From contig NC_013595.1 in NCBI RefSeq assembly GCF_000024865.1, forward strand, positions 5,518,001 to 5,582,000: 64,000 bases of DNA, read 5' to 3'. This document shows positions 54,693-63,412 of this stretch, one piece after another. Source of the stretch: Streptosporangium roseum DSM 43021 (GTDB taxonomy: Bacteria > Actinomycetota > Actinomycetes > Streptosporangiales > Streptosporangiaceae). The notes under the pieces were generated by a model. It saw nothing but the letters and a program-made list of their open reading frames with translations, made no database searches and was not told the DNA's origin. Every line of letters starts with the position of its first letter. Position 1 is the stretch's first letter. The position numbers and the translations under genes were made by a program.

Positions 54693-55442
54693 TCATGCGA
54701 GGTTGGCGCGAATCCAGCCTTCGACGCGCGCGTTGAACCACTCGGGGTATTGCAGCGGCAGTCCGTGGCCTGCGTGCTCGTGAACGATCAGCTCGCTCTT
54801 CGAGTGGTCATGGCCGAGCTGCCGCATCCCCTCTCGGAGTGCTCGTGGTTCCTTCGCTCCGGCCAGGAGCAGGACGGCTCCGGGGAACCGCCGCCAGGCC
54901 GATGGCGTGCGGAACTCCGCATTGGCCCGGGTCAGCGCGATCAGGCTCTCCTTGGGCAGGGTCTTCGAGGTGCGGATGTAGTCGTCGAGGAGATCGTCCG
55001 GGATGTACAGCGACTTCGCTTGGAGCTTGGCGAACCATGTCTGCCGGGCGAGCGGTGCGGTGAGCCTGACGAGCCAGTGGCTCAGGCTCGGCAACGGTAT
55101 GCCCCGAGTCAGCGCGCTGGTGATGACCACGCGTGTGACCACCTCGGGATGGGAAGCGGCCAGTTCGAGCGCAAGCTGCGCACCGAGCGAAAAACCTGCC
55201 ACAGTGACGTCCGTGCCGGCGGGGAGCTGCCCGAGGTAAGCGGCGAGCTCGGCGACAACCGCCGCGCTCGTCGTGAAGGCCGTGTCATGGCTGTGGCCGT
55301 GACCGGGAAGATCAGGCACAAGGACGCGATAGCGCGGTCCGAAGTGGTCGATCTGCGCATCCCACATCCAGCCGGCGACGCCGCCCCCGTGGATGAGCAG
55401 CAGGACAGGACCAGCGGCATTGCCGGTTTCTCGCATGTACAA
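54693..55442 (-). CDS. Alpha/beta hydrolase
   Basis: About 249 aa. Oxyanion HGGGVAGW, nucleophile elbow VAGFSLGAQ (Ser about 93), Asp in the C-terminal part and His in HEHAGHGLPLQYPEW. Esterase or C-C hydrolase type; substrate unknown. The start may be the TTG at 55442 (AAGGG at proper distance) or the ATG two codons on (55436). Bases 55443-55676 upstream hold no recognised gene. Confidence 0.85.
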   Translation of the reverse strand: MYMRETGNAAGPVLLLIHGGGVAGWMWDAQIDHFGPRYRVLVPDLPGHGHSHDTAFTTSAAVVAELAAYLGQLPAGTDVTVAGFSLGAQLALELAASHPEVVTRVVITSALTRGIPLPSLSHWLVRLTAPLARQTWFAKLQAKSLYIPDDLLDDYIRTSKTLPKESLIALTRANAEFRTPSAWRRFPGAVLLLAGAKEPRALREGMRQLGHDHSKSELIVHEHAGHGLPLQYPEWFNARVEGWIRANLA

Positions 55443-55676
55443 GGCAGGTGCCCTTTTCTGGGATCGAGGTTGTCGGAGACAACAACGTTTGTACGGTGGA
55501 GCCGCGGCCCTGCGATGTGATGCGCTCGATCGTACTGCCGGACCGGTTCAGCAAGCACCCGCTGCCCTCGCGGCGTAGGCCGGGCCCCGCCGGGGAAGAG
55601 CACCCGCTGTGCAGCGCGGCCCCGCGGCCGGTGACGGCCGGCACCGGCAGCCCGTGCGCCTGCCGTACCGGATCCG

Positions 55677-56072
55677 TCAGGACGCCGGGGTGAGCATGGC
55701 GCGGGCGGCCTGCTCGGCCTCGGGGGGTGCGGTGGCGATGACCGCGTCCAGGATGGTGCGGGCGCTCTCCAGTTCGTGGATGGCGGCCTGAATGCGGGTG
55801 CGTTCGCGGTGGAGGTCGAGCAGGAGTTCTGGGCAGTCGGCGATGAGAGCGTCGCCATCCTTGCCCATGCAGGGCAGCAGGTCGGCGATGGTGATCGTGG
55901 ACAGGCCGGCGGCGAGCAGGCTGCGGATGTGGCGGACGGTCGCGACGTCCGATTCGGCGTACTCGCGGTAGCCGCTGGGTTTGCGCTCGGGGTGGAGGAG
56001 GTCCTGTTCCTCGTAGTAGCGCAGGAGGCGCCGGTTGACCCCGGTGCGGCGTTCGAGCTCCCCGATGCGCAT
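55677..56072 (-). CDS. MerR family regulator of the adjacent MFS exporter
   Basis: About 131 aa. HTH and wing MRIGELERRTGVNRRLLRYYEEQDLLHPERKPSGYREYAESDVATVRHIRSLLAAGLS, then a coiled-coil dimer helix; one Cys-containing loop (PCMGKDGDALIADCPELL) may bind a metal or thiol reagent. ATG 56072 follows GAGGAAAC. Divergent from an MFS gene across a 57-base gap containing a MerR-type promoter. Confidence 0.9.
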   Translation of the reverse strand: MRIGELERRTGVNRRLLRYYEEQDLLHPERKPSGYREYAESDVATVRHIRSLLAAGLSTITIADLLPCMGKDGDALIADCPELLLDLHRERTRIQAAIHELESARTILDAVIATAPPEAEQAARAMLTPAS

Positions 56073-56091
56073 GTTTCCTCCGGCGTACGGC

Positions 56092-56122
56092 TTGACTGTC
56101 ACATCAATGTGACAGTTTAGCT
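56092..56122 (+). promoter_or_regulatory. MerR-type promoter, 19-bp spacer with perfect palindrome
   Basis: -35 TTGACT (56092-56097) and -10 TTAGCT (56117-56122) are 19 bases apart, the overlong spacing that MerR proteins correct. A perfect 10-2-10 palindrome (56095-56116; half-site ACTGTCACAT) fills the spacer. The MFS ATG (56130) lies 7 bases after the -10 box, so the mRNA is probably leaderless. Confidence 0.82.
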
Positions 56123-56129
56123 TGGCCGC

Positions 56130-57716
56130 ATGACATTGCCATCCAAACGAGAAGTCGCAGGTCGGCGACCGGATGTCGCTGGTGCGCGGCAGTGGGCCGG
56201 GCTCGCGATGCTGGCTCTGCCCACATTGCTGTTGGCCATGGACGTCACAGTGCTCTACCTCGCAGTGCCGCGTTTGGCGGCCGATCTACGACCCAGCGGC
56301 GAGCAGATGTTGTGGATCACCGACGTCTACGGGTTCATGATCGCCGGATTCCTCGTGACGATGGGGGCGCTGGGCGACCGGATCGGGCGACGCAGGCTGC
56401 TGATGTGGGGAGCCGGGGCGTTCGGCATGGCCTCGGTGGCCGCCGCGTACGCCCCCAGCGCGGAGGCGCTGATCGCCGCCCGGGCGCTGCTCGGGATTGC
56501 GGGGGCGACGCTGATGCCCTCCACGCTGGCGCTGATCAGCAACATGTTCCGGGACGCGCGGCAGCGGGGAACCGCCATCGGCATCTGGGCGGCGAGCATG
56601 TCCGGCGGAGTCGCCCTGGGGCCGGTGGTCGGCGGGGCGCTGCTGGAATCGTTCGGGTGGGGGGCGGCGTTCCTGATCGCCGTGCCGGTGATGGCGCTGC
56701 TGCTGGTGGGCGGGCCGCTGCTGCTCCCGGAACACCGTGACACCGCCGCCGGGCGGCCCGACCTGGTCAGCGTCGCGCTTTCCCTGATCGCGATGCTGAC
56801 GATCGTGTACGGCGTCAAGCTGCTGTCCCACGGGGGCGACCCGGTCCTGAGCGGCGGGATCGTTCTGGCCGGTCTGGCCGCCGGAGCGGTGTTCTGGCAG
56901 CGGCAGCGCGGACTCGCCGACCCGGTGCTCGACGTGGCGCTCTTCCGGAATCGCGCCCTCACCGGCGCCCTGCTCGTCCTGCTCCTGGGCCTGGCCGCCA
57001 CCGCCGGCACGTACCTGTTCGTCACGCGGTTCCTCCAGGGAGTCGAGGGCCTGTCCCCGCTGGCGGCGGGCCTGTGGCTGGTGCCCTCGTCGGTCGCTAT
57101 GATCCTCACCTCCCTGGTCGCCCCCATCCTGGTACGGCGGCTGCCCGAGCGGGTCGTGGTCGCCGGGTCCCTGGCGGTATCGGCGGCCGGTTTCCTCCTG
57201 CTGGCCCTGCTCGACCAGGCGGCCGGGCTCCCCCTCCTGATCGCCGGTATCGTCGTCGTCTACGTCGGCCAGGGCCCGATCATGACGCTGGGCACCGACC
57301 TCGTTGTCGGCTCCGCCCCGCCCGAGAAGGCCGGATCCGCCGCGGCCATGTCCGAAACGAGCACCGAACTCGGCCTGGCCCTGGGCGTGGCCGTCCTGGG
57401 CAGCGTCGGAGCCGCCGTCTACCGTCAGGCCGTGCCCGCCGCGCTTCCCGCCGACCTCCCGCCGGAGGCGACCTCCGCCGCCCGCGACTCGATCGAGGCC
57501 GCGGTCACCGCCGTCGCCCATCTTCCGCCGGCCCAGGCGGGAGCCGTACTCGCCCTCGCCCGGGAGGCGTTCACCGCAGGCCTCAACCTCGTCGCCGGGA
57601 TCGGCGCAGTCGCCACCCTGGCCCTGGCCGTACTCGCCTTGGTGGCCCTCCGCAGACGGCCACCGGTCGCCGAACCCGCCCCCGCCGAGACGGCGGAGGT
57701 TCTCGGCCGGGCCTGA
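56130..57716 (+). CDS. DHA2-family MFS multidrug exporter
   Basis: About 528 aa, 14 helices: MDVTVLYLAVPRLAADL, GALGDRIGRRRLLMWGA (motif A), GPVVGGALLESFGWGAAFLIAVPV. Resembles SmvA/QacA-type exporters of cationic antiseptics and dyes. No ribosome site; see leaderless promoter. Expected inducer acts through the divergent MerR regulator. Confidence 0.9.
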   Translation: MTLPSKREVAGRRPDVAGARQWAGLAMLALPTLLLAMDVTVLYLAVPRLAADLRPSGEQMLWITDVYGFMIAGFLVTMGALGDRIGRRRLLMWGAGAFGMASVAAAYAPSAEALIAARALLGIAGATLMPSTLALISNMFRDARQRGTAIGIWAASMSGGVALGPVVGGALLESFGWGAAFLIAVPVMALLLVGGPLLLPEHRDTAAGRPDLVSVALSLIAMLTIVYGVKLLSHGGDPVLSGGIVLAGLAAGAVFWQRQRGLADPVLDVALFRNRALTGALLVLLLGLAATAGTYLFVTRFLQGVEGLSPLAAGLWLVPSSVAMILTSLVAPILVRRLPERVVVAGSLAVSAAGFLLLALLDQAAGLPLLIAGIVVVYVGQGPIMTLGTDLVVGSAPPEKAGSAAAMSETSTELGLALGVAVLGSVGAAVYRQAVPAALPADLPPEATSAARDSIEAAVTAVAHLPPAQAGAVLALAREAFTAGLNLVAGIGAVATLALAVLALVALRRRPPVAEPAPAETAEVLGRA

Positions 57717-57852
57717 GGCCGGCCGCGGCCGGGGAGGACACCCACCTCCCGGGATAGGCGGTCGCCCTGGTGGAACGCGGCGGGCCGGTGCCACCGCGAC
57801 CGGCACGGTGACCGCCACGGTCCGGCGCCGGGGCCGTGAACGCGGAGTCCGG

Positions 57853-59388
57853 TCAACGGACGGCGAACGTGGTCAGCACGGCGGCGTGGTCGGAGGTCCA
57901 GGCGTTGTCTTTGTGGTTCGGAATCGGTGCCGGGGTGCCCTCGACGACCGCGTCGGACGACTTCACCTTGAGATCGCCCTTGTAGTGGACGAAGTCGATG
58001 CGATCCTGCGGCTCGGGCTCCCCCTTGTGGCCGTCGTGATCGTACCCGCCGGTGAACGTGGTGTAGATCGGCGACCAGGTGATGCCGGGGTCGGCGACCG
58101 GATCGGGGTGGGCCACGCGGTAGGAGTCCTTCATCCCGGACTGCTCGGGAGCGACCGAGGTGGGCCAGGACACGGAGTCGTAACCGCACTTCCTGGTCTC
58201 CGCAGTCCAGTCGAGGTGCGAGGGGGCGTTGAAGTCACCGGTCAGCAGGACGGGTGTACGGCTCGCGTCCGCGAGGTCGCCGGACATGGCCGACATGATC
58301 TCCTGGATCTGGCGCGTGCGCTTCGACTCGGCCTCCCTGGCCATCAGCCGCTCGACGCCCCACTTTCCGAAGCACGCATCGTAGGGGCCGTAAGGGGTGT
58401 AGCCGAGGTGCACGTTCCAGACGGCCACCTCGTGCCGGTCGTCCAGCCTGATCTTCGCGTTGATCCCCGCCAGGCCCGACTCGGAGGGCAGCGGCCCGCG
58501 CGAGACGATCGGGTACCGGCTGACGATGCCCAGGTCCGCGCCCGCCTGGTAGTGGTCCCAGCCGAGCGCCTCGGCCAGTTCCTTGGCGGACGTGGACGAC
58601 GTCTCCTGCATGCCGACCACGTCGACGTCGCGGTCGAGCAGGAACTTCAGCTGCTTCTCCCTGCCGCCCTTGACCTGGCTGCCGCCGTGCCACAGGTTCC
58701 AGGACATGGTCCTGAGCTCGGGCACCAGCGGCCCGCCCGGCGGCCGTACGCGGACGCCGACCGTGGCGGTGGCGCTCTCGCCCGCCTGGTTGCGCGCCTC
58801 CACCGTGAAGGTGGCCGTCTTCGCCGACGTCGACGCCGGCGGCGTGCCGGTCACCGTGCCGTCCTGGCCGACCCGCACCCAGGCCGGGCCGTCCGCCTTC
58901 CGGAAGCTCGCCTCGCCGCGGACCGTGCCCTTGACGGTGGCCGTGTACGGGGACTTGGCGCGGGCGTTGCGCAGGGTGAATGCGCGGGTCACGAAGTGGA
59001 GCGGCTCGCTGCTCGCGATCTTCACCTTCGCGGGTGCCGCCAGCCACTCGTAGCCGTCCTTGGCCAGGGCGTAGGTGACGTAGTCGCCCGGTTCGAGCCC
59101 GTCGGTGGGCAGGGTGGCCGTACCCGAGCCGGAGGGGATGTACACCCACTTCAGCGAGGGACCGACGTACTTCTGGTCAACGGGCCCGTTGCCCGGGTCG
59201 GCGTAGAGGCCGATCCAGTTCTTGGAGTCGGGGCGCGGCGTGGAGTAGGACAGCTCTATGGGGTCACCCGCCTTCACGCTCGCCGTCCGGAGCGAGAGCG
59301 TGCCGTCAGGGGTACCGGCGTGGGCCGGGATGGCGGGCAGGGCCACGGCGGCCAGCAGCCCGATGGTCAAGGTCAGGAAACGGGACAT
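57853..59388 (-). CDS. Secreted endonuclease/exonuclease/phosphatase-fold protein with N-terminal Ig-like domains
   Basis: About 511 aa. Signal peptide (MSRFLTLTIGLLAAVALPAIPAHA), then a beta domain like those that bind membranes or sugars (GLYADPGNGPVDQKYVGPSLKWVYIPSGSGTATLP), a putative-Ig linker (150-220) and the EEP domain with MSWNLWHGG, MQETSS, WNVHLGYTPYG, LTGDFNAPSHLDW and TSDHAAVLTTF. Extracellular phosphodiesterase or nuclease, perhaps used for phosphate scavenging. ATG 59388. Single gene. Confidence 0.87.
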   Translation of the reverse strand: MSRFLTLTIGLLAAVALPAIPAHAGTPDGTLSLRTASVKAGDPIELSYSTPRPDSKNWIGLYADPGNGPVDQKYVGPSLKWVYIPSGSGTATLPTDGLEPGDYVTYALAKDGYEWLAAPAKVKIASSEPLHFVTRAFTLRNARAKSPYTATVKGTVRGEASFRKADGPAWVRVGQDGTVTGTPPASTSAKTATFTVEARNQAGESATATVGVRVRPPGGPLVPELRTMSWNLWHGGSQVKGGREKQLKFLLDRDVDVVGMQETSSTSAKELAEALGWDHYQAGADLGIVSRYPIVSRGPLPSESGLAGINAKIRLDDRHEVAVWNVHLGYTPYGPYDACFGKWGVERLMAREAESKRTRQIQEIMSAMSGDLADASRTPVLLTGDFNAPSHLDWTAETRKCGYDSVSWPTSVAPEQSGMKDSYRVAHPDPVADPGITWSPIYTTFTGGYDHDGHKGEPEPQDRIDFVHYKGDLKVKSSDAVVEGTPAPIPNHKDNAWTSDHAAVLTTFAVR

Positions 59389-59614
59389 TGAAGATCCTTA
59401 TTCGCTAATAGGTCGAAAGAAGGATCTAGTACGTGATAGACCGCAAGATTGCCGCAAACTGACCAGAAGCGATCTTTTTGGGAACGCGTGGTCGCAGGGC
59501 TCCGTGACGACGCGGGTGCACCCGCGGCTCTGCTCGTCGCCGGACGTCCAGCCTCGCCCGCTGCGCGCACAGCCCGGCCGGACCGATCGGCAGCGCACTG
59601 GGAACGATCCACCA
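59389..59614. other. Upstream region of the secreted EEP gene
   Basis: AT-rich for this genome at 59389-59480, probably the EEP promoter. GAAGATCCTTATTCGC and AGAAGGATCT form an inverted pair around 59392-59439. No gene. Confidence 0.4.
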
Positions 59615-59726
59615 CGACCGCGCCGAGCGCGGGGCGGGCCAGCGGGAGTGCCACTCTGGCGAAGGTGCCGAAGCGGCCCAGCCCGTCGACGCGGGCGGCC
59701 TCCTCCAGCTCGCCGGGCAGGCTGAC
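59615..59726 (-). pseudogene. Fragment of a CUT1 sugar ABC permease
   Basis: Minus strand reads SLPGELEEAARVDGLGRFGTFARVALPLARPALGAVVV, the EAA loop and following helix of a MalG-type permease. Nothing on either side continues it. It meets a plus-strand fragment at 59727. Confidence 0.6.
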
Positions 59727-59984
59727 ATCTCCGGCCCCACCCTCGTCAAGCGCAACGGCACCACCTACGTGGCCTACCACGGCAACAACGGCCGGATGCG
59801 GATCACCGAGGTCGGCAACGCTTTCGACCGAGAGGTGCACCTCGGTGTGTTCCACTCCCCCATCGCCTCGGACAACGGCCGGGTGGCGGCGCCGTCGTTC
59901 GGCAAGCAGGATGGCGTCGATTACATGTTCTACGAGGCCGGGCATCGGCTGAACGCACGCATCTGCATCGCTGGCGCCGTCTGA
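59727..59984 (+). pseudogene. C-terminal fragment of a beta-propeller glycosidase-like protein
   Basis: ISGPTLVKRNGTTYVAYHGNNGRMRITEVGNAF...GVDYMFYEAGHRLNARICIAGAV and a stop. The repeated strand pattern is like the last blade of GH43/sialidase-type propellers; the family is uncertain. The 5' part is gone; it joins back to back with the permease fragment. Confidence 0.45.
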
Positions 59985-60072
59985 CTCCACGGCCCGCCCC
60001 GGATCCGCCGGTGCCCCCATCGGGGATTCCCCCTGGCCGACCGGGTTGCCCCCGTATGTGATCTACCGCACT

Positions 60073-60102
60073 TCAGGCACTGAAATATTGCAGAGCCTGA
60101 AA
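60073..60102. promoter_or_regulatory. Inverted repeat, possible TetR operator
   Basis: TTCAGGC (60073-60079) and GCCTGAA (60096-60102) are 16 bases apart, 22 bases before the TetR start; the centre is itself partly symmetric (CTGAAATATTGCAG). Confidence 0.55.
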
Positions 60103-60124
60103 ATTCTTCTCTATCCTCGTCATT

Positions 60125-60739
60125 GTGACCACCATGGACAGCACTGACGAGCTCGGCCGGAGGGACCGCAAGAAGCTCGAGACCCGTGCGGCGCTGGAGC
60201 ATGCCGCCCTGACGCTGGTGGCCGAGCGCGGCCTGGCGGGGGTCACGGTGGAGGACATCGCCGAGGCCGTGGACGTCTCCTCACGCACGTTCTTCAACTA
60301 CTTCCCGTCCAAAGAGGACGCGCTCATCGGCCCGAGTCCGGCCTCCACAGTCGAACTGCGCGAGAGGCTGGAGGCGCTGCCCGCGGACGTGCCGGTCCTG
60401 GAGGCGCTGCGGCTGATGTCGCGGGTCGAGGCTGAGCGCGTCCAGGAGCAGCGCGAGCAATGGCTACTGCGGCTGAAGGTGTTCGAGCAGAACCCATCGC
60501 TGCTCCCACGGCTGGTCACCAGCGGCAGCGAGACCGAACACGCCGTGACAGCCGCCGTCGCCCGCCGGGCCGGTATCGAGCTGGGCACGAGCGGCTATCC
60601 CGAGCTTGCGACCGCGGTGGCCATGGCGGCCTTCCGGGTGGCGATGATCCGCTGGAGCGCCGCGGACGGCCGCCCGGAGCTGGCCGACCTGGTCGACGAG
60701 GCCTTCGCCCAGCTCGCCGCGGGCCTGCCCAATCCGTGA
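60125..60739 (+). CDS. TetR family regulator
   Basis: About 204 aa. HTH: TRAALEHAALTLVAERGLAGVTVEDIAEAVDVSSRTFFNYFPSKEDAL. The start is GTG 60125 or ATG 60134. It reads in the same direction as the MFS gene 109 bases later, so it probably forms an operon or controls it. Confidence 0.88.
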   Translation: MTTMDSTDELGRRDRKKLETRAALEHAALTLVAERGLAGVTVEDIAEAVDVSSRTFFNYFPSKEDALIGPSPASTVELRERLEALPADVPVLEALRLMSRVEAERVQEQREQWLLRLKVFEQNPSLLPRLVTSGSETEHAVTAAVARRAGIELGTSGYPELATAVAMAAFRVAMIRWSAADGRPELADLVDEAFAQLAAGLPNP

Positions 60740-60848
60740 CCGCTCCGATCACCGTCTCTTTTCGACCGTCCCCGTGAACATTTTCGTTGATCCGGCGCCC
60801 GCAGGAGTCCTGGGGAGCGCCGACCCCCACCCGAGAAATTGAGGAAAG

Positions 60849-62417
60849 ATGACAACCGCCAGCACGCAGCCCGAGGCTGCGGCGCCCACGTCCAGGAGGA
60901 AGGTCCTGCAGGCGCTGTCGGGGCTGATGGTGGGCATGTTCGTGTCCATCCTGGCCTCGACCGTCGTGGCCAACGCCCTGCCACGCATCATCACCGACCT
61001 GCAGGGCACGCAGACCGTCTACACCTGGATCGTCACCGCGGAACTGCTGGCCATGACGGCCACCGTGCCGCTCTGGGGCAAGATGGCCGACCTGTACAAC
61101 AAGAAGCTGCTGATCCAGCTCTCGCTGGGACTGTTCGTGGCGGGCTCGCTGATCGCGGGCCTCACCCCGAACGTGGAGATCCTCATCGTCAGCCGCGTCG
61201 TCCAGGGTGTCGGCGCCGGTGGCATGACCGCGCTGGCCATGGTCGTGATGGCCGCCATGATCCCACCGCGTGAGCTCGGCCGTTACGCCGGCATCTTCGG
61301 CGCCGTGTTCGGCGTCGGCACCGTGGCGGGCCCGCTCATCGGCGGCGTGCTCGTGGACACCTCCTGGCTCGGCTGGCGCTGGTGTTTCCTCATCGGCGTG
61401 CCGTTCACGATCCTGGCCATCATCCTGCTGCAGCGCACCCTCGACCTGCCGGTGGTCCGCAAGGAGGTCAAGGTCGACTACCTGGGCGCCCTGCTCATCA
61501 CGGTGGGCGTGTCCACCCTGCTGATCTGGTCGTCGCTGGCGGGCAACCAGTTCGCGTGGGGCTCCTGGCAGACCGCCGCGCTCGTCGGTGGCGGCGTGCT
61601 CATCCTTGCGGTGGCCGTCTGGGTGGAGTCGCGGGCCGCCGAGCCGATCATCCCTCTGTCCATCTTCAGGAACCGCACCGTCGCCCTGGCCACCGTGGCC
61701 AGCGTGCTGGTCGGCGTGGCCATGTTCGGCGGCACGGTCTTCCTGTCGCAGTACTTCCAGGTGGCGCTCGGCAAGTCGCCGACGGTCGCCGGACTGATGA
61801 GCCTGCCGATGGTGTTCGGCCTGCTGATCTCCTCCACCGTGGCGGGGCAGCTCATCACCAAGTGGGGCCGCTGGAAGGGCTTCCTGGTGGCCGGTGGTGT
61901 CGTCATGCTCGGCGGGATGGGCCTGCTCAGCACCATCGACGGCCAGACCGGCACGGTGCTGCTCGGCGTCTACATGGCGGTGCTCGGCATCGGCGTGGGC
62001 ATGCTCATGCAGAACCTGGTCCTCGCCGCCCAGAACGACGTGCCCGCCCACGACCTGGGCGCCACCACCTCGATGCTGACCTTCTTCCGCAGCATGGGCG
62101 GCGCGGTCGGCGTCAGTGCGCTGGGCGCGGTGCTGGCCAACCGGATCACCACTCTCATGACGGAGAAGCTCGGCCCGATGGCCGCCGGCGGGGGCGGCGA
62201 CAGCCACGCCGTACCCGACATCTCCAAACTGCCCGCTCCCGTCGTCCGCGTCATCCAGGACGTGTACGCGACCGCCACCGCCGACCTGTTCCTCATCGGG
62301 GTGCCACTCACCGCGCTCGCGCTGGTGGCTGTCCTGTTCATCAAGGAGAAGCCGCTCAACACGCTGTCGGGCGAGGAACGCCTGGCTCAGGAACGCGCCA
62401 CGGCCGCCGGTCACTGA
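60849..62417 (+). CDS. DHA2-family MFS multidrug exporter
   Basis: About 522 aa, 14 helices: FVSILASTVVANALPRIITDLQGTQTVYTWIVTAELLAMTATVPLWGKMADLYNKK, GPLIGGVLVDTSWLGWRWCFLIGVP. EmrB/QacA-like; close to actinobacterial exporters of antibiotics. GAGGAAAG precedes ATG 60849. Third such exporter in the window. Bases 62418-62637 downstream hold nothing recognised. Confidence 0.9.
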   Translation: MTTASTQPEAAAPTSRRKVLQALSGLMVGMFVSILASTVVANALPRIITDLQGTQTVYTWIVTAELLAMTATVPLWGKMADLYNKKLLIQLSLGLFVAGSLIAGLTPNVEILIVSRVVQGVGAGGMTALAMVVMAAMIPPRELGRYAGIFGAVFGVGTVAGPLIGGVLVDTSWLGWRWCFLIGVPFTILAIILLQRTLDLPVVRKEVKVDYLGALLITVGVSTLLIWSSLAGNQFAWGSWQTAALVGGGVLILAVAVWVESRAAEPIIPLSIFRNRTVALATVASVLVGVAMFGGTVFLSQYFQVALGKSPTVAGLMSLPMVFGLLISSTVAGQLITKWGRWKGFLVAGGVVMLGGMGLLSTIDGQTGTVLLGVYMAVLGIGVGMLMQNLVLAAQNDVPAHDLGATTSMLTFFRSMGGAVGVSALGAVLANRITTLMTEKLGPMAAGGGGDSHAVPDISKLPAPVVRVIQDVYATATADLFLIGVPLTALALVAVLFIKEKPLNTLSGEERLAQERATAAGH

Positions 62418-62637
62418 ACGGCTCCCGACCGCAACTACGCGCAGCTCGACGGCGTCCACGTGAGCAGACCCGGCCTTCCCGGGCGACGGTCACCCGCGAC
62501 ACCGACGCCGTCGGCATCACTCCGGCCATCCGAACCGCACCGTGGCCGTGTACCCGCGCGGCCGCCTGTCCGGTGCCCCCGGCAACATGGTTTCCTTCCG
62601 TGGCCATGCCGTTTCCTGTGGTGGGCGTGACTCGGCC

Positions 62638-63321
62638 TCAGGGTTCGCGGGCGCGGAGGTAGGCGTCCAGGTCGGCGGCGCCCTGGAGCATGGCGCGGCC
62701 CCGGGCGGACAGGCGGGCCTGCCAGTCGCGCAGGGTCGACTCCAGCGGGGCGACGCCTCCGGCGGAGCGGACCTGGGCGATCAGCGGGGCGATCTGCTCC
62801 AGCAGGTAGCCGCCCCGCCTGAGCTGGTGGGCCAGCCGGACGTCCCGTACGTCGGCCGCGCTGTAGACCCGGTAGCCCGTCTGCGGATCGCGGCGCGGCC
62901 GGACCAGCCCGGCGTTCTCCCATTTGCGCAGGGTGGCAGTGCGGATGCCGAGCCTCATGGCCAGGGGGCCGATGAACGTGTCGCCGCGCTCCTGCGGCAC
63001 GGGCGCCAGATCGCGGAGCGCGGCTTCGACGGCCTGAAGGGTGCGGCGGTCGTCGAGGAGCCGGCTGTGGCTCTCGTCGATGAGCCGCAGCGCGTCTTCG
63101 GTGGCGGCCCGGTTGACCGCCTGCATGATCGACGTGGCCGCCTGGTGACCGTGCCCGGGCACGAGGGCGAGGAACGCGCGCAGGGCTTGCGCGTGCAGCG
63201 GCGTATAGGTGCGATAGCCGTGGACGGTGCGTTCGGCGGCGGGCAGGATGCCGGCGTCCTCGTAGTTCCTGATCGCCTGGGTGGACAGGCCGTGCTCGCG
63301 CGCCAGGTCCACTGGCCTCAT
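62638..63321 (-). CDS. Tandem-MerR regulator (TioE-like)
   Basis: About 227 aa with two MerR-type HTH units: residues 1-70 (VDLAREHGLSTQAIRNYEDAGILPAAERTVHGYRTYTPLHAQALRAFLAL) and 115-185 (GPLAMRLGIRTATLRKWENAGLVRPRRDPQTGYRVYSAADVRDVRLAHQLRRGGYLLEQI). This double layout is that of TioE-type regulators. ATG 63321. Divergent from an erythromycin-esterase-family gene, its likely target. Confidence 0.87.
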   Translation of the reverse strand: MRPVDLAREHGLSTQAIRNYEDAGILPAAERTVHGYRTYTPLHAQALRAFLALVPGHGHQAATSIMQAVNRAATEDALRLIDESHSRLLDDRRTLQAVEAALRDLAPVPQERGDTFIGPLAMRLGIRTATLRKWENAGLVRPRRDPQTGYRVYSAADVRDVRLAHQLRRGGYLLEQIAPLIAQVRSAGGVAPLESTLRDWQARLSARGRAMLQGAADLDAYLRAREP

Positions 63322-63391
63322 GGGTGCATCACCGATTGAAGGTTAGTCGTGATAAAAGCGGGGATTTCCACGGCAAAGTTTACACCGAATG

Positions 63392-63409
63392 TTCAACGAT
63401 ACCGTTGAA
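63392..63409. promoter_or_regulatory. 7-4-7 inverted repeat in front of the esterase gene
   Basis: TTCAACG-ATAC-CGTTGAA is perfectly symmetric and ends 3 bases before ATG 63413. Probable site for the divergent MerR-type regulator. Confidence 0.6.
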
Positions 63410-63412
63410 GGC

